In this document: positions 19,096 through 27,375 of the stretch, piece after piece
Numbering within the stretch: position 1 is the first letter of the stretch
Layout of the letters: the number at the start of each line of letters is the position of its first letter
Made by a program: the position numbers and the translations under genes
NCBI RefSeq assembly: GCF_005280295.1
Contig: NZ_CP040020.1
Location: 2,790,001 to 2,854,000, forward strand
Source: Brevibacterium sp. CS2
GTDB taxonomy: Bacteria; Actinomycetota; Actinomycetes; Actinomycetales; Brevibacteriaceae
Length of the DNA: 64,000 bases
Direction of reading: 5' to 3'
Notes under the pieces: generated by a model
What the model was told of the DNA's origin: nothing
Databases searched by the model: none
Seen by the model: only the letters and a program-made list of their open reading frames with translations

Positions 19096-20646
19096 TCACT
19101 TCCGAACTCTACCGGTTCCGATGTCGCCGCCCCGTGATGCGAGTGCGGCGCGTGTCTGCTCACGATCGTCGAAGTCGTGGACGACCCCGGCGATCTCCTG
19201 TCCCGTCTCGTGCCCCTTGCCCGCGATGAGCAGGGTGCCGCCGGGGCCGGCGGCCTCGATGCCCGCGGCGATCGCGTCCGCGCGCGGTCCGATCTCCGTG
19301 ACCGCATCCTCAGCGACCCGCGCGGTGCCGGCGGACCGGGCCTCCGCGACGCCGGCGAGCACGGCGGCGCGGATCGCCGCGGGGTCCTCGCTGCGCGGGT
19401 TGTCGTCGGTGACGATGACGACATCGGCCTCCTGCGCGGCGGCCCGGCCCATCGCCGCGCGCTTGCCGCGGTCGCGGTCCCCGCCGGCGCCGAGCACGAT
19501 CGCGAGCCGGCCGGGGCCGTCGTCGAGCCCGGCGAGCACCTGGGCGATCGCGTCGGGGGTGTGGGAGTAGTCGACGATGACGCGCGGGTCCGCGGGGTGC
19601 ACGACCTCCATCCGGCCGGGCACGGGCGCGGCGAACTCGCGGGCGGGGCCGGCGAGCTCGGCCGCGTCCACCCCGGCGGCGAGCAGCATCGCGAGGGCCA
19701 GCGCGGTGTTGAGGACGTTGAAGTCGCCGGGCAGCGGGGAGCGGGCGCGCAGCTCGACCCCGTCGCCGCGCAGCGTGAACTCCCCGCCGGACTCCTCGGC
19801 GACGAGGTAGTCGGGGGCGTCGGACGGGTCGCGGCTGATCGTCGCGACCGGGATCGGGGACTCCGCCGCGAGCCGGCGCGCCCAGTCGTCGGCGAGGACG
19901 ACGACCCCGGTGTCGGCGAAGCCGGGGGTGAAGAGCTGCGCCTTGGCCCGGAAGTACTCCTCCATCGACCCGTGGAAGTCGAGGTGGTCCTGGGACAGGT
20001 TGGTGAATCCGACGACCCGGAAGCGCGCGCCGTCGACCCGGTGCTGGCTCAGCGCGTGGGACGACACCTCCATCGCGCAGGTGTCGACGCCGGCTGCGCG
20101 CATGCGGGCGAACAGGGCGTGGAGGTCGGGGGCCTCCGGGGTGGTGCGCACGGCGGACTGGCGCTGCCCGGCGATGAGTGTGGCGACGGTGCCGATGACG
20201 CCGGTGGTGCGGCCGAGCGCGGTGAGCAGTCCGTCGAGCATGTACGTCGTCGTCGTCTTGCCGTTCGTGCCGGTGATGCCGAGCAGCTGCGGGTGGGCCG
20301 GGTCCGTACCGTGGATGCGGGCGGCGAGCGCGCCGAGGTGGGCGCGCGGCCGCTCGACGACGAGCACCGTGGTGTCGGCGAGCGCATCCTCGTCCCCCGC
20401 CTCGGCGAGGGCGGTGCGGATGAGCTCGAGTCCGGCCTCGTCGGTGAGGACGGCGCGCACGCCGCGGGCGAGCACCTCCGGGACGAAGCGGGCGCCGTGG
20501 ACGTTCGCTCCCGGCAGCGCGGCGTAGAGGTCGCCGGGGGCGACGGCGCGGGAGTCGAGCGAGGCCCCGGTGACGGAGCGCTGCGGGTCGCCGAGGACGC
20601 GCACGTCCGGGGACAGGCCGAGGTCGGCGATCTGCATCAGTTCCAT
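19096..20646 (-). CDS. murE: UDP-MurNAc-L-Ala-D-Glu--meso-DAP ligase
   Basis: Mur ligase adding the third stem-peptide residue. The 516 residues contain GTNGKTTTT (126-134) and the C-terminal DDNPRSEDP starting near residue 414; the DNPR motif is the accepted marker for meso-diaminopimelate specificity, so the peptidoglycan is probably A1gamma or a related DAP type. EVSSHALSQHRVDG lies in the central domain. ATG at 20646 overlaps the ftsI stop by ten bases. An ATG three codons later is an alternative start. Confidence 0.96.
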   Translation of the reverse strand: MELMQIADLGLSPDVRVLGDPQRSVTGASLDSRAVAPGDLYAALPGANVHGARFVPEVLARGVRAVLTDEAGLELIRTALAEAGDEDALADTTVLVVERPRAHLGALAARIHGTDPAHPQLLGITGTNGKTTTTYMLDGLLTALGRTTGVIGTVATLIAGQRQSAVRTTPEAPDLHALFARMRAAGVDTCAMEVSSHALSQHRVDGARFRVVGFTNLSQDHLDFHGSMEEYFRAKAQLFTPGFADTGVVVLADDWARRLAAESPIPVATISRDPSDAPDYLVAEESGGEFTLRGDGVELRARSPLPGDFNVLNTALALAMLLAAGVDAAELAGPAREFAAPVPGRMEVVHPADPRVIVDYSHTPDAIAQVLAGLDDGPGRLAIVLGAGGDRDRGKRAAMGRAAAQEADVVIVTDDNPRSEDPAAIRAAVLAGVAEARSAGTARVAEDAVTEIGPRADAIAAGIEAAGPGGTLLIAGKGHETGQEIAGVVHDFDDREQTRAALASRGGDIGTGRVRK

Positions 20647-22514
20647 TCCTCCGGGGGGAGTTCGGGGTCGGTGGTCGAGGGCGGGACCCGCAGGTGGCGC
20701 AGGGTGAATCCGGCGACGTCGGAGAACACGGGTGCCGCAGCCGATCCACCGTAGTAGCCCTTGCGCGGCCGCTGCAAGGTCACCGAGACGGCGATGCGCG
20801 GGTCCTCGATCGGGGCGACGCCGACGAACGAGGCGGTGTAGCCGTCGTAGCCGCCGCCGGAGTCCGCGGGCGCCTGCGAGGTGCCGGTCTTGCCGCCCAC
20901 CCGGTAGCCGGGCACCGCGGCGTTGTCACCGGTGCCGTCGACGACGGTCGCCTCGAGCATGCTGAGCACCTGCGCGGAGGTGTCCTCGGACACCACCCGC
21001 GTGCCGGCGCCCTGCGGGACCGGGGTGACCGTGCCGGAGTCGTCGACCATGCCGGACACGAGCTGCAGGGGCATCCGCACTCCCCCGTTGGCGATCGTCG
21101 CGAACGCCGAGGTCGTCTGCAGGGCGGTGCCGGACATGCCCTGGCCGAACATCACGGTGTACTTCGTGCGCCCGTCCCATTCCTCGTAGGGGTGGAGGAT
21201 GCCGCCGGTCGCGCCGGGGAACTCGATGCCCGAGGCCTCGCCGAAGCCGAAGTCGTGCATGTAGTCGTAGCGCTGCTCGAGGGAGAGCTTGTCGCCGGCG
21301 AGGATGGTGCCGGTGTTCGAGGAGTTCATGAGGATCCCGGCGAAGGTCAGCTGCTGATCGGGGTGCTCGCTCGAGTCGCGGAACTCCTCGTCGTTGGGCG
21401 CCGTCCAGCGATCGGGGACGGTGAACTCGGTGGTCGGGGTGACGAGCCCCTCCTCGATGAGCGCGGCGACGGTGATCATCTTCGCCGTCGACCCGGGTTC
21501 GAACATCCCGGTGAAGATCCGGGACCCGCGGTCCTCGGCGTCGACGGCTCCGGGGTCGTTGGGGTCGACGCTGGGCGCCTCGGCCGCGGCGAGGATGCGA
21601 CCGGTGCCGACCTCCTCGATGACGACGGAGGCCCATTCGGCGTCGTGCTCCGCGGCCTGGTCGGCGATCGCCTGCTGCGCGTAGTACTGGATGGTCGGGT
21701 CGATGGTGAGCTGGAGCCCGGTGCCGTTGCGGGCGGGCACGAGGTTGGAGTCGCCGAGCGGGATCATGTCCCCGGCCAGGCCGCGCTCGTACTGCTGCTC
21801 GCCGTCGCGGCCCTGGAGGGACTCGTCGTACTCGAGCTCGAGGCCGGCGAGCGCCTGGCCGTCGGAACCCGTGAAGCCCATGAGGTTGCCGCCGACCGCG
21901 CCGGCCGGGTACGTGCGGATGGAGTACTCCTCCATGCTCACCCCGGGGATGTCGAGCGCGTCGATCTCGTTCCACACCTCGCTCGTCAGCCCCTCGGCGA
22001 CGGGGTTCCACAGCTTGTCCCCGGCGAGCTCGGGCAGCAGCAGGCCGGGGTCGGTGTCGAGCGGACCGGCCATCGCCTGTGCCGCCCCCCACGCGCCCAC
22101 GAGCTCGCCCTCGGCATTCTCGTAGCGGGCGATGTTCTGCTGGTCGACGACGACGCGGTAGCGCATCGCGTTGTCCGCGAGCACAGTGCCGTCGGCAGCG
22201 GTGATGACCCCGCGGGCGGCCGGCAGCGGCTTGGACACGAGGCGCGAATCGAGCGCCTCCTGCGCGAGCCGCATCGTGTCCATGCCCTGGATCGCGACGA
22301 GCCGGCCGGCGAGCAGGAGGAGGGCGGCGAGTGAGGCGACGACGAGCCAGGCCATGCGCCGGCGCGGATCCGGGGGGCCCTGCGGCTTCGACCCGCGGCG
22401 GCGGAACAGGCCGGGCCGGCGGGCGGCGCCCGATCTACCGGCGCCCTTCCGCCCAGCGGGCCGGCCGGAGGAGGACTGCGAGGAGCGGCTGCGGGGCGGG
22501 GTCACCGTCGGCAT
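20637..22514 (-). CDS. ftsI: FtsI (PBP3) septal transpeptidase
   Basis: Class B penicillin-binding protein that cross-links septal peptidoglycan. The 625 residues have a basic, Ser/Gly-rich cytoplasmic tail of about 53 residues, a single membrane segment (about 54-75), the PBP dimerisation domain, and the transpeptidase domain with all three motifs: STAK (Ser342 to Lys345), SSN within MNSSNTGTI, and KTGT within VGGKTGTSQ. ATG at 22514; 46 bases separate it from ftsL. It acts with FtsW, also in this operon. Confidence 0.96.
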   Translation of the reverse strand: MPTVTPPRSRSSQSSSGRPAGRKGAGRSGAARRPGLFRRRGSKPQGPPDPRRRMAWLVVASLAALLLLAGRLVAIQGMDTMRLAQEALDSRLVSKPLPAARGVITAADGTVLADNAMRYRVVVDQQNIARYENAEGELVGAWGAAQAMAGPLDTDPGLLLPELAGDKLWNPVAEGLTSEVWNEIDALDIPGVSMEEYSIRTYPAGAVGGNLMGFTGSDGQALAGLELEYDESLQGRDGEQQYERGLAGDMIPLGDSNLVPARNGTGLQLTIDPTIQYYAQQAIADQAAEHDAEWASVVIEEVGTGRILAAAEAPSVDPNDPGAVDAEDRGSRIFTGMFEPGSTAKMITVAALIEEGLVTPTTEFTVPDRWTAPNDEEFRDSSEHPDQQLTFAGILMNSSNTGTILAGDKLSLEQRYDYMHDFGFGEASGIEFPGATGGILHPYEEWDGRTKYTVMFGQGMSGTALQTTSAFATIANGGVRMPLQLVSGMVDDSGTVTPVPQGAGTRVVSEDTSAQVLSMLEATVVDGTGDNAAVPGYRVGGKTGTSQAPADSGGGYDGYTASFVGVAPIEDPRIAVSVTLQRPRKGYYGGSAAAPVFSDVAGFTLRHLRVPPSTTDPELPPEEWN

Positions 22515-22560
22515 CCACCTTCCTCGCTTTCCTCATCGCACTTCTCGGGTCACTCGGGCT

Positions 22561-23115
22561 TCATCGGGGGCTGCGCTGGCTCGGGGCGGAGATCTCGGAC
22601 GATCCTCCTCCGACCGCGGGCAGCGTCTCATCCGATCGTAGGTTCGGACGGACGTCTCCGCGGGCATCGGCACGCGGGCCCGGCACGGTTGAGGGATTTC
22701 GCAGGGTGTTCCCCGGCACACTGCCCGGGGAGAGCACCTCGCCGTCGGAGAGCCGGATGTACTCCGGGGTGAGGTCGCGGGTCATCCCGAGTTCCTCGGC
22801 GGCCGCCGCGATGTTCTGCGGGCTCTCCCGGTAGGAGATGTCCTCGGTCAGCCGGTCGCGCTCCTCGTGGAGGCGGGCCTGCTCGGCGGTGAGCTGCTCG
22901 ACCCGGTAGGTGCTGTGCGAGATCGTGATGTTGAGGAGGAGCACGCCGAGGATGCCGAGCACGATGATGCCGACGCAGATCACGGAGAACGGCATCCGGC
23001 GCCGGGCGACCTGCGGCACGACGAGCCGCAGCCGCGAGATCTCCTCGTCGCGCAGCGGGGTCGCCGCGCGCCTGCGGGCGGGGGCGGTGTGGACGGCCTG
23101 GGCGAGTGGACTCAT
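22561..23115 (-). CDS. ftsL: FtsL-like division protein
   Basis: Bitopic protein in the position of FtsL. The 184 residues have a cytoplasmic tail of about 40 residues, one membrane segment (about 42-64, VICVGIIVLGILGVLLLNI), then a short periplasmic coiled coil (VEQLTAEQARLHEERDRLTEDI) ending in a conserved AAEELGMTR-like motif. Sequence similarity within the family is always low, so the name rests on topology and location between rsmH and ftsI. A disordered C-terminal tail of about 70 residues is longer than usual. The start overlaps the rsmH stop by four bases. Confidence 0.85.
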   Translation of the reverse strand: MSPLAQAVHTAPARRRAATPLRDEEISRLRLVVPQVARRRMPFSVICVGIIVLGILGVLLLNITISHSTYRVEQLTAEQARLHEERDRLTEDISYRESPQNIAAAAEELGMTRDLTPEYIRLSDGEVLSPGSVPGNTLRNPSTVPGPRADARGDVRPNLRSDETLPAVGGGSSEISAPSQRSPR

Positions 23116-24086
23116 GATGCCGGCTCCCTCGTCTTGCTCACGGCCCGCAGGCGCACGCTCGCCGCACGCGGGTTGGATTCGATCTCCGCGGCGTCGGCCT
23201 TCTCCGCGCCGCGAGTGATCTCCCGCAGCCAGGGCTGCAGGTGGTCGGGCACGACGGGCAGCTCCGGGGGCGCCGCCGAGGTCGTCCCGGCCCTGAAGAT
23301 CCGCTTGACGATGATGTCCTCGAGGGACTGGTAGGACTCGACCACGGCCACTCCCCCGACGTGGAGGGAATCGAGGACCGCCGGCAGCGCGGTCTCGAGG
23401 ATCGCGAGCTCGCGGTTGACCTCGATGCGCAGCGCCTGGAAGGTCCGCTTGGCCGGGTGCGAGCGCTTCCGCGCGCCCTTGGGCTCGGGGATCACCCGCT
23501 GGAGCATCCCGGCGAGCTGCTCCGAGGTGGCCCAGGGCGTGTGCTCCCGGTCGGCGACGATCACCCGGGCGATCCTGCGGGCGTAGCGCTCCTCGCCGTA
23601 CTCGGCGATGATCCGGGCGAGATCGGCCTCGGAGTAGGTGTTGAGGACGTCGGCGGCGGTGAGCCCGTCGTCCGGATCCATCCGCATGTCGAGCGGGGCC
23701 GGGCGGGAGTAGGAGAAGCCGCGCTCGTCCTCGTCGAGCTGGAGGGAGGAGACGCCGAGGTCGAACAGGGCTGCGGAGATCGCATCGAGACCGTGGGAGG
23801 CCAGTGCTGCGGGGATGATGTCATCGGTGCCGTGGACGGGGACGAAGCGGTCCCCGAACGGGGCCAGCCGGGCGCTCGCGATCGCGATCGCCTCGGGGTC
23901 GCGGTCGACACCGAGGAGCACGACGTCGTCGAAGGCTGCGAGCACGCCCTCGCTGTGGCCGCCCATCCCGAGCGTGGCGTCGACGACGACCGGGGTGCGG
24001 CCGGCGTCCCGGGCGGCATGGATGCCGATCCCGAGGAGCTCGACGCAGCGCTCGAGGAGCACGGGGGTGTGACGGTTCTCGACCAC
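23112..24086 (-). CDS. rsmH: 16S rRNA (cytosine-1402-N4)-methyltransferase
   Basis: RsmH (MraW) methylates C1402 of 16S rRNA using SAM. The 324 residues begin MVENRHTPVLLERCVELL, carry the SAM-binding VVDATLGMGGHSEGVL (33-49), FDLGVSSLQLDEDERGFSY, and the KRTFQALRIEVNRELAILE motif. ATG at 24086. The 166 bases between it and mraZ hold no other gene. Normal family length. Confidence 0.96.
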   Translation of the reverse strand: MVENRHTPVLLERCVELLGIGIHAARDAGRTPVVVDATLGMGGHSEGVLAAFDDVVLLGVDRDPEAIAIASARLAPFGDRFVPVHGTDDIIPAALASHGLDAISAALFDLGVSSLQLDEDERGFSYSRPAPLDMRMDPDDGLTAADVLNTYSEADLARIIAEYGEERYARRIARVIVADREHTPWATSEQLAGMLQRVIPEPKGARKRSHPAKRTFQALRIEVNRELAILETALPAVLDSLHVGGVAVVESYQSLEDIIVKRIFRAGTTSAAPPELPVVPDHLQPWLREITRGAEKADAAEIESNPRAASVRLRAVSKTREPAS

Positions 24087-24252
24087 GGTCGCCTCCTCTC
24101 GGCGTCGGCACGGACACTGCTGCGATCTCTCACTCGATCCAGAACCTCGCCCGCCCGTCGCCCTGGCACCGGGGAAGTGTGACAGGACCCGTGGCTTCGG
24201 AACCGGGGAAGTGTCCCGAAACCTGCGGCGGACGAGGATCTCAACCGAGTGC

Positions 24253-24684
24253 TCAGATCACTCCGGGAATCACCTCGTCGGTGCGCTCGGCGAATCCCTG
24301 CTCCGTTTCGGCCAGGTAGCGCTCCCAGGTGGGGGCGTCCCAGATCTCGACACGGTTGCCCATGCCGATGACCGCGAGGTCGCGGTCGAGCGAGGCGTAC
24401 TGGCGCAGGATCTGCGGAATGGTGATCCGCCCCTGCTTGTCCGGCTGCTCGGCCGAGGCCCCGGAGAGGAACATGCGCAGATAGTCGCGGGCGTCCTTGC
24501 TGGTCATGGGCGCCGCTCGCATCTGCTCGTGGACGGACTCGAACTCCCGGGCGGAGAACAGGGTGAGGCAGTGCTCCTGACCCCGGGTCAGCACCAGTCC
24601 GTTCGCGAGCTCCTCTCGAAACTTCGCGGGCAGGATGAGTCGGCCCTTGTCATCGAGCCGCTGCAGATGCGTGCCCAAGAACAT
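24253..24684 (-). CDS. mraZ: MraZ transcriptional regulator
   Basis: First gene of the dcw cluster; MraZ is a ring-forming DNA-binding regulator with two AbrB-like domains, known in E. coli to repress its own operon by binding TGGGN repeats. The 143 residues show both DXXXR-type motifs: [17 protein letters not shown] (10-26) and [17 protein letters not shown] (81-97). ATG at 24684. Three direct GTGG boxes with an exact 10-base period lie 40 to 65 bases upstream, matching an autoregulatory site. Confidence 0.96.
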   Translation of the reverse strand: MFLGTHLQRLDDKGRLILPAKFREELANGLVLTRGQEHCLTLFSAREFESVHEQMRAAPMTSKDARDYLRMFLSGASAEQPDKQGRITIPQILRQYASLDRDLAVIGMGNRVEIWDAPTWERYLAETEQGFAERTDEVIPGVI

Positions 24685-24723
24685 GCCGTCTCACCCCTTT
24701 CGAAACCCGTCGGCTCCGATGCT

Positions 24724-24749
24724 GCCCACTGTACTCCACTTTCCCCCAC
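24724..24749 (-). promoter_or_regulatory. Triple MraZ-type box upstream of mraZ
   Basis: On the minus strand three motifs start at 24749 (GTGGGGG), 24739 (GTGGAG) and 24729 (GTGGGC), exactly 10 bases apart. This matches the direct-repeat layout of known MraZ boxes (TGGGN plus 5-base spacer). It sits 40-65 bases before the mraZ start, where promoter elements would be. Binding is inferred from the known family behaviour. Confidence 0.75.
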
Positions 24750-24808
24750 GATTCGCCTCAATTTTCCCTGCATGCGCTTATCAAGTCCTGTTTCTCCAGG
24801 TCAACCGC

Positions 24809-24833
24809 GTGGAGGAAAGTGGGGGAAACGTGG
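24809..24833 (+). promoter_or_regulatory. Second GTGG box triplet, facing moxR
   Basis: Plus-strand motifs start at 24809 (GTGGAGG), 24819 (GTGGGGG) and 24830 (GTGGTTG), with spacings of 10 and 11 bases. The first two share the AAA spacer seen in the mraZ-side set. The triplet is a mirror image of the mraZ-side triplet about 60 bases away, so the two could be bound together. It lies about 310 bases before moxR. Confidence 0.6.
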
Positions 24834-24923
24834 TTGGACACTGCGGGAGCGAGGCGCGGCGGCCCAGTCCGGCAGGGCTCGAGGGCCCCGCGAGCCCGGA
24901 TTCCCGCCCCGATTCCCGGGGCG

Positions 24924-25114
24924 GTGGGTGGCCGGGGAGTGAAGTGGGGGATTCCGTGGAGGGAAGTGGGGAGGGCGGTGGAGCGGGGTGGGGCGGGCGC
25001 CTCGGGAGGGGTGTGGAGGTGGGTGGGGCGAGGGCCCCGGGAAGGGTGTCGATCACCACCCTGCGGGCACCTCGGGAGCGGTGGGGAGGGAAGTGGATCC
25101 GGCCCGAGGTGGAG
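24924..25114 (+). repeat. Array of GTGG/GTGGGG motifs upstream of moxR
   Basis: This non-coding stretch has plus-strand GTGG motifs at 24924, 24928, 24944, 24956, 24966, 24978, 24988, 25013, 25019, 25023, 25081, 25093 and 25109. Between 24944 and 24988 they are spaced 12, 10, 12 and 10 bases, close to one helical turn. Most read GTGGGG or GTGGAG, like the boxes next to mraZ. The strong strand bias of G over C is unusual in this window. The stretch ends about 30 bases before moxR. Function is not known. Confidence 0.6.
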
Positions 25115-25144
25115 CGCGGCGGCCGGGTGCGCGACAATGGACGA

Positions 25145-26227
25145 ATGAGCTATCCGAGCGAATCCGACCAGCCCACCTCGCGCCGCGCCGCCCGCACGGG
25201 CGGCTACCCCCAGGTCGCCGCCCAGCAGCCGGCCGCCGCGGGCGGGGACTCCCGCCTCATGGCGGGCACCGGGGTCGGCTCCCAGTCGACCGATCCCGCC
25301 CTGTCGCAGGTCCAGCAGATCGCCGGGCAGGCCCGGCAGGCGATGAACTCCGTGCTCGAGGGCAAGGACCACGCCGTCCGGCTCGCCCTCATCACGCTGC
25401 TGGCCGGCGGGCACCTGCTGCTCGAGGACGTCCCCGGCGTGGGCAAGACGCTGCTGGCGAAGTCGCTCGGCCGGGTCGTCGACGGCTCGGTGCGGCGCGT
25501 CCAGTTCACTCCCGACCTGCTGCCCTCCGACGTGCTCGGCGTCAACCTGTTCAACCAGGAGTCCCGGCACTTCGAGTTCCGGCCCGGCCCGGTGTTCGCG
25601 AACATCGTCATCGCCGACGAGATCAACCGGGCCTCGCCCAAGACGCAGTCGGCGATGCTCGAGTGCATGGCCGAGTCGCAGGCGAGCATCGACGGCACGA
25701 CTTACCGGATGCCCGACCCGTTCATGGTCGTCGCCACCCAGAACCCCATCGACATGGAGGGCACGTACAGCCTGCCCGAGGCGCAGCGCGACCGCTTCAT
25801 GGCCCGGATCTCGATCGGCTATCCGAGCGCCCAGGCGGAGATCGACATGCTCGACCACCATGTCGACCACGACCCGCTCGCCGGTCTCGCGGCGGTGACG
25901 AGCCTCGAGTCGATCATGCAGGCGCGCGACACCGTGCGCCGGATCACCGCCACGCCGGAGCTGCGGACGTACATCGTGTCGCTCCTCGAGGCCACCCGCC
26001 GGGATCCCGGGGTGGCGCTCGGCGCCTCGCCCCGCGGCGGCGTGCAGCTGCTCCGCGCGGCGAAGGCCCTCGCGGTGCTCAGCGGCCGCTCCTTTGTCAC
26101 CCCGGACGACGTCCAGTCGCTCGCCGTCGACGTGCTCGCCCACCGTGTGATCGCCAAGGACGACGACGACCCGCAGGCGTCGGCGGAGATCGTGTCCCAG
26201 GTCGTGTCGCGCACCCCCGTGCACTGA
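25145..26227 (+). CDS. MoxR family AAA+ ATPase
   Basis: AAA+ ATPase of the MoxR family, a chaperone-like class usually encoded with DUF58 and transglutaminase genes, as here. The 360 residues have a disordered N-terminus of about 50, the Walker A motif EDVPGVGKTLLAK with Lys101, Walker B IVIADEINRA, and VVATQNPIDMEGTYSLPEAQRDRF as sensor region. ATG at 25145 is chosen; the frame is open upstream through the GTGG array but that part has no coding character. Its stop overlaps the next start (TGATG). Confidence 0.94.
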   Translation: MSYPSESDQPTSRRAARTGGYPQVAAQQPAAAGGDSRLMAGTGVGSQSTDPALSQVQQIAGQARQAMNSVLEGKDHAVRLALITLLAGGHLLLEDVPGVGKTLLAKSLGRVVDGSVRRVQFTPDLLPSDVLGVNLFNQESRHFEFRPGPVFANIVIADEINRASPKTQSAMLECMAESQASIDGTTYRMPDPFMVVATQNPIDMEGTYSLPEAQRDRFMARISIGYPSAQAEIDMLDHHVDHDPLAGLAAVTSLESIMQARDTVRRITATPELRTYIVSLLEATRRDPGVALGASPRGGVQLLRAAKALAVLSGRSFVTPDDVQSLAVDVLAHRVIAKDDDDPQASAEIVSQVVSRTPVH

Positions 26228-27168
26228 TGCGCCTGACCACTGCGGGGATCGTCTTCACCCTGGCCGGCATCACGCTGTGCGTGGCGGCCTACCGGTTCTC
26301 CCTGCCCGGTCTGCTGCCGGCGGGGATCCTGCTGCTCGGGCTCGTGCTGCTCAGCGTGGTCCTCGCCTTCTTCTCCGGCGCCCGGCTCGCCGCGGCGCTC
26401 GACGCGCGCACGCGCCGGGTCGACGGCGTGCCCGTGGCCGAGGTCGGCGCGCCGCTCGATCTGCGGGCGACCCTGACCAACCGGACCCCGCTGTCGCTCG
26501 GGGCCTTCGAGGTCGAGTTCGTGCCCCAGGAGGGGTTCGGCGAGACGCGCGGTCTGCGGATCCCGGGCATGGGGCCCGGCGGCACGATCACCATCGACGC
26601 CGATTTCGCCCCGGCCCGCCGCGGGATGTCCGGGCTGCAGGCGGTGAAGTCCGTCATCGACGGGCCGTTCGGCCTGTGCAGCGTGACGACGACGGTGCAC
26701 CGGGAGTACCCGGTGGCCGTGTCGACCCCGATCCAGCGGGTCGGGCTGCCGGTCTCGGCCGGGATCGCACGGCCGATGAGCGACAGCCCGCAGGTGGTGC
26801 GCGGTGACACGAGCCGCGACTTCCACACCCGCGAGTACGTGCCCGGCGACGACCTCCGCCACATCCACTGGGCCTCGACGGCCCGGGTGGGCGAGCTCAT
26901 GGTCCGGCAGGAGGCCGAGGAGGAGACCCCCTTCGCCGCGGTCGTCCTCGACACCGCGGACCTCGCCGCCGGCGACCACCCGACCGAGGTGCTGATCTCC
27001 GGGGCCGCCTCCCTGACGACCGCCTACCTGCGCGCCGGGTACGACGTCCTGCTCTACGCCGAGGGCCGCCGCGAGGTGCTCTCCGGGCGTCGGGGCGAGG
27101 ACCGGCTGCGGCTCGTCACCGCCCGCTACTCGGCCGGCGGCCGGGCGCTGCCGGGCGAGCTCGGCTGA
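26227..27168 (+). CDS. DUF58 protein, probably truncated by an indel
   Basis: Membrane protein of the DUF58 family, 313 residues as read. Two hydrophobic segments (about 7-24 and 30-50) are followed by the family core with REYVPGDDLRHIHWASTARVGELMVRQ, the conserved DUF58 motif, and a von Willebrand A-like end. After the TGA at 27166 the same frame stays open to 27375 with clear coding character (ADEIAAHLPRKTSVRRLTADE) and meets the next gene as ATGA. In the intervening 27167-27200 another frame reads ELGAVVAAIVCA, so an extra T and a missing C near there would explain an originally longer protein. Translationally coupled to moxR. Confidence 0.88.
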   Translation: MRLTTAGIVFTLAGITLCVAAYRFSLPGLLPAGILLLGLVLLSVVLAFFSGARLAAALDARTRRVDGVPVAEVGAPLDLRATLTNRTPLSLGAFEVEFVPQEGFGETRGLRIPGMGPGGTITIDADFAPARRGMSGLQAVKSVIDGPFGLCSVTTTVHREYPVAVSTPIQRVGLPVSAGIARPMSDSPQVVRGDTSRDFHTREYVPGDDLRHIHWASTARVGELMVRQEAEEETPFAAVVLDTADLAAGDHPTEVLISGAASLTTAYLRAGYDVLLYAEGRREVLSGRRGEDRLRLVTARYSAGGRALPGELG

Positions 27169-27375
27169 GCTCGGCGCAGTCGTCGCCGCGATCGTCTGCG
27201 CCCCCTCCCCGCCCGCGCCGACGAGATCGCCGCCCACCTGCCGCGCAAGACCTCCGTCCGCCGACTCACCGCAGACGAGGTCGCGGTCTCCGCAGGGCTC
27301 GACTCCGAGCTGTTCAGTCACCGCCTCGCGCTGCCGGAGTCCTGGACGCGCCGCACCCGAAGGAGCCGCCGATGA
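27169..27375 (+). pseudogene. Cut-off C-terminal part of the DUF58 frame
   Basis: In frame with the DUF58 gene after its TGA. About 50 codons (from 27217) read as normal protein sequence, including SAGLDSELFSHRLALPESWTRR, and stop at 27373-27375, overlapping the following ATG by four bases. That coupling suggests this was, or still is, the natural end of the DUF58 protein. It would be restored by two compensating single-base changes between about 27165 and 27205. Confidence 0.6.

Noticed and set aside
24635-25144. N-terminal extension of MoxR into the GTGG array
   Set aside because: The translation there is low-complexity Gly/Arg/Trp, and the family N-terminus fits the ATG at 25145.
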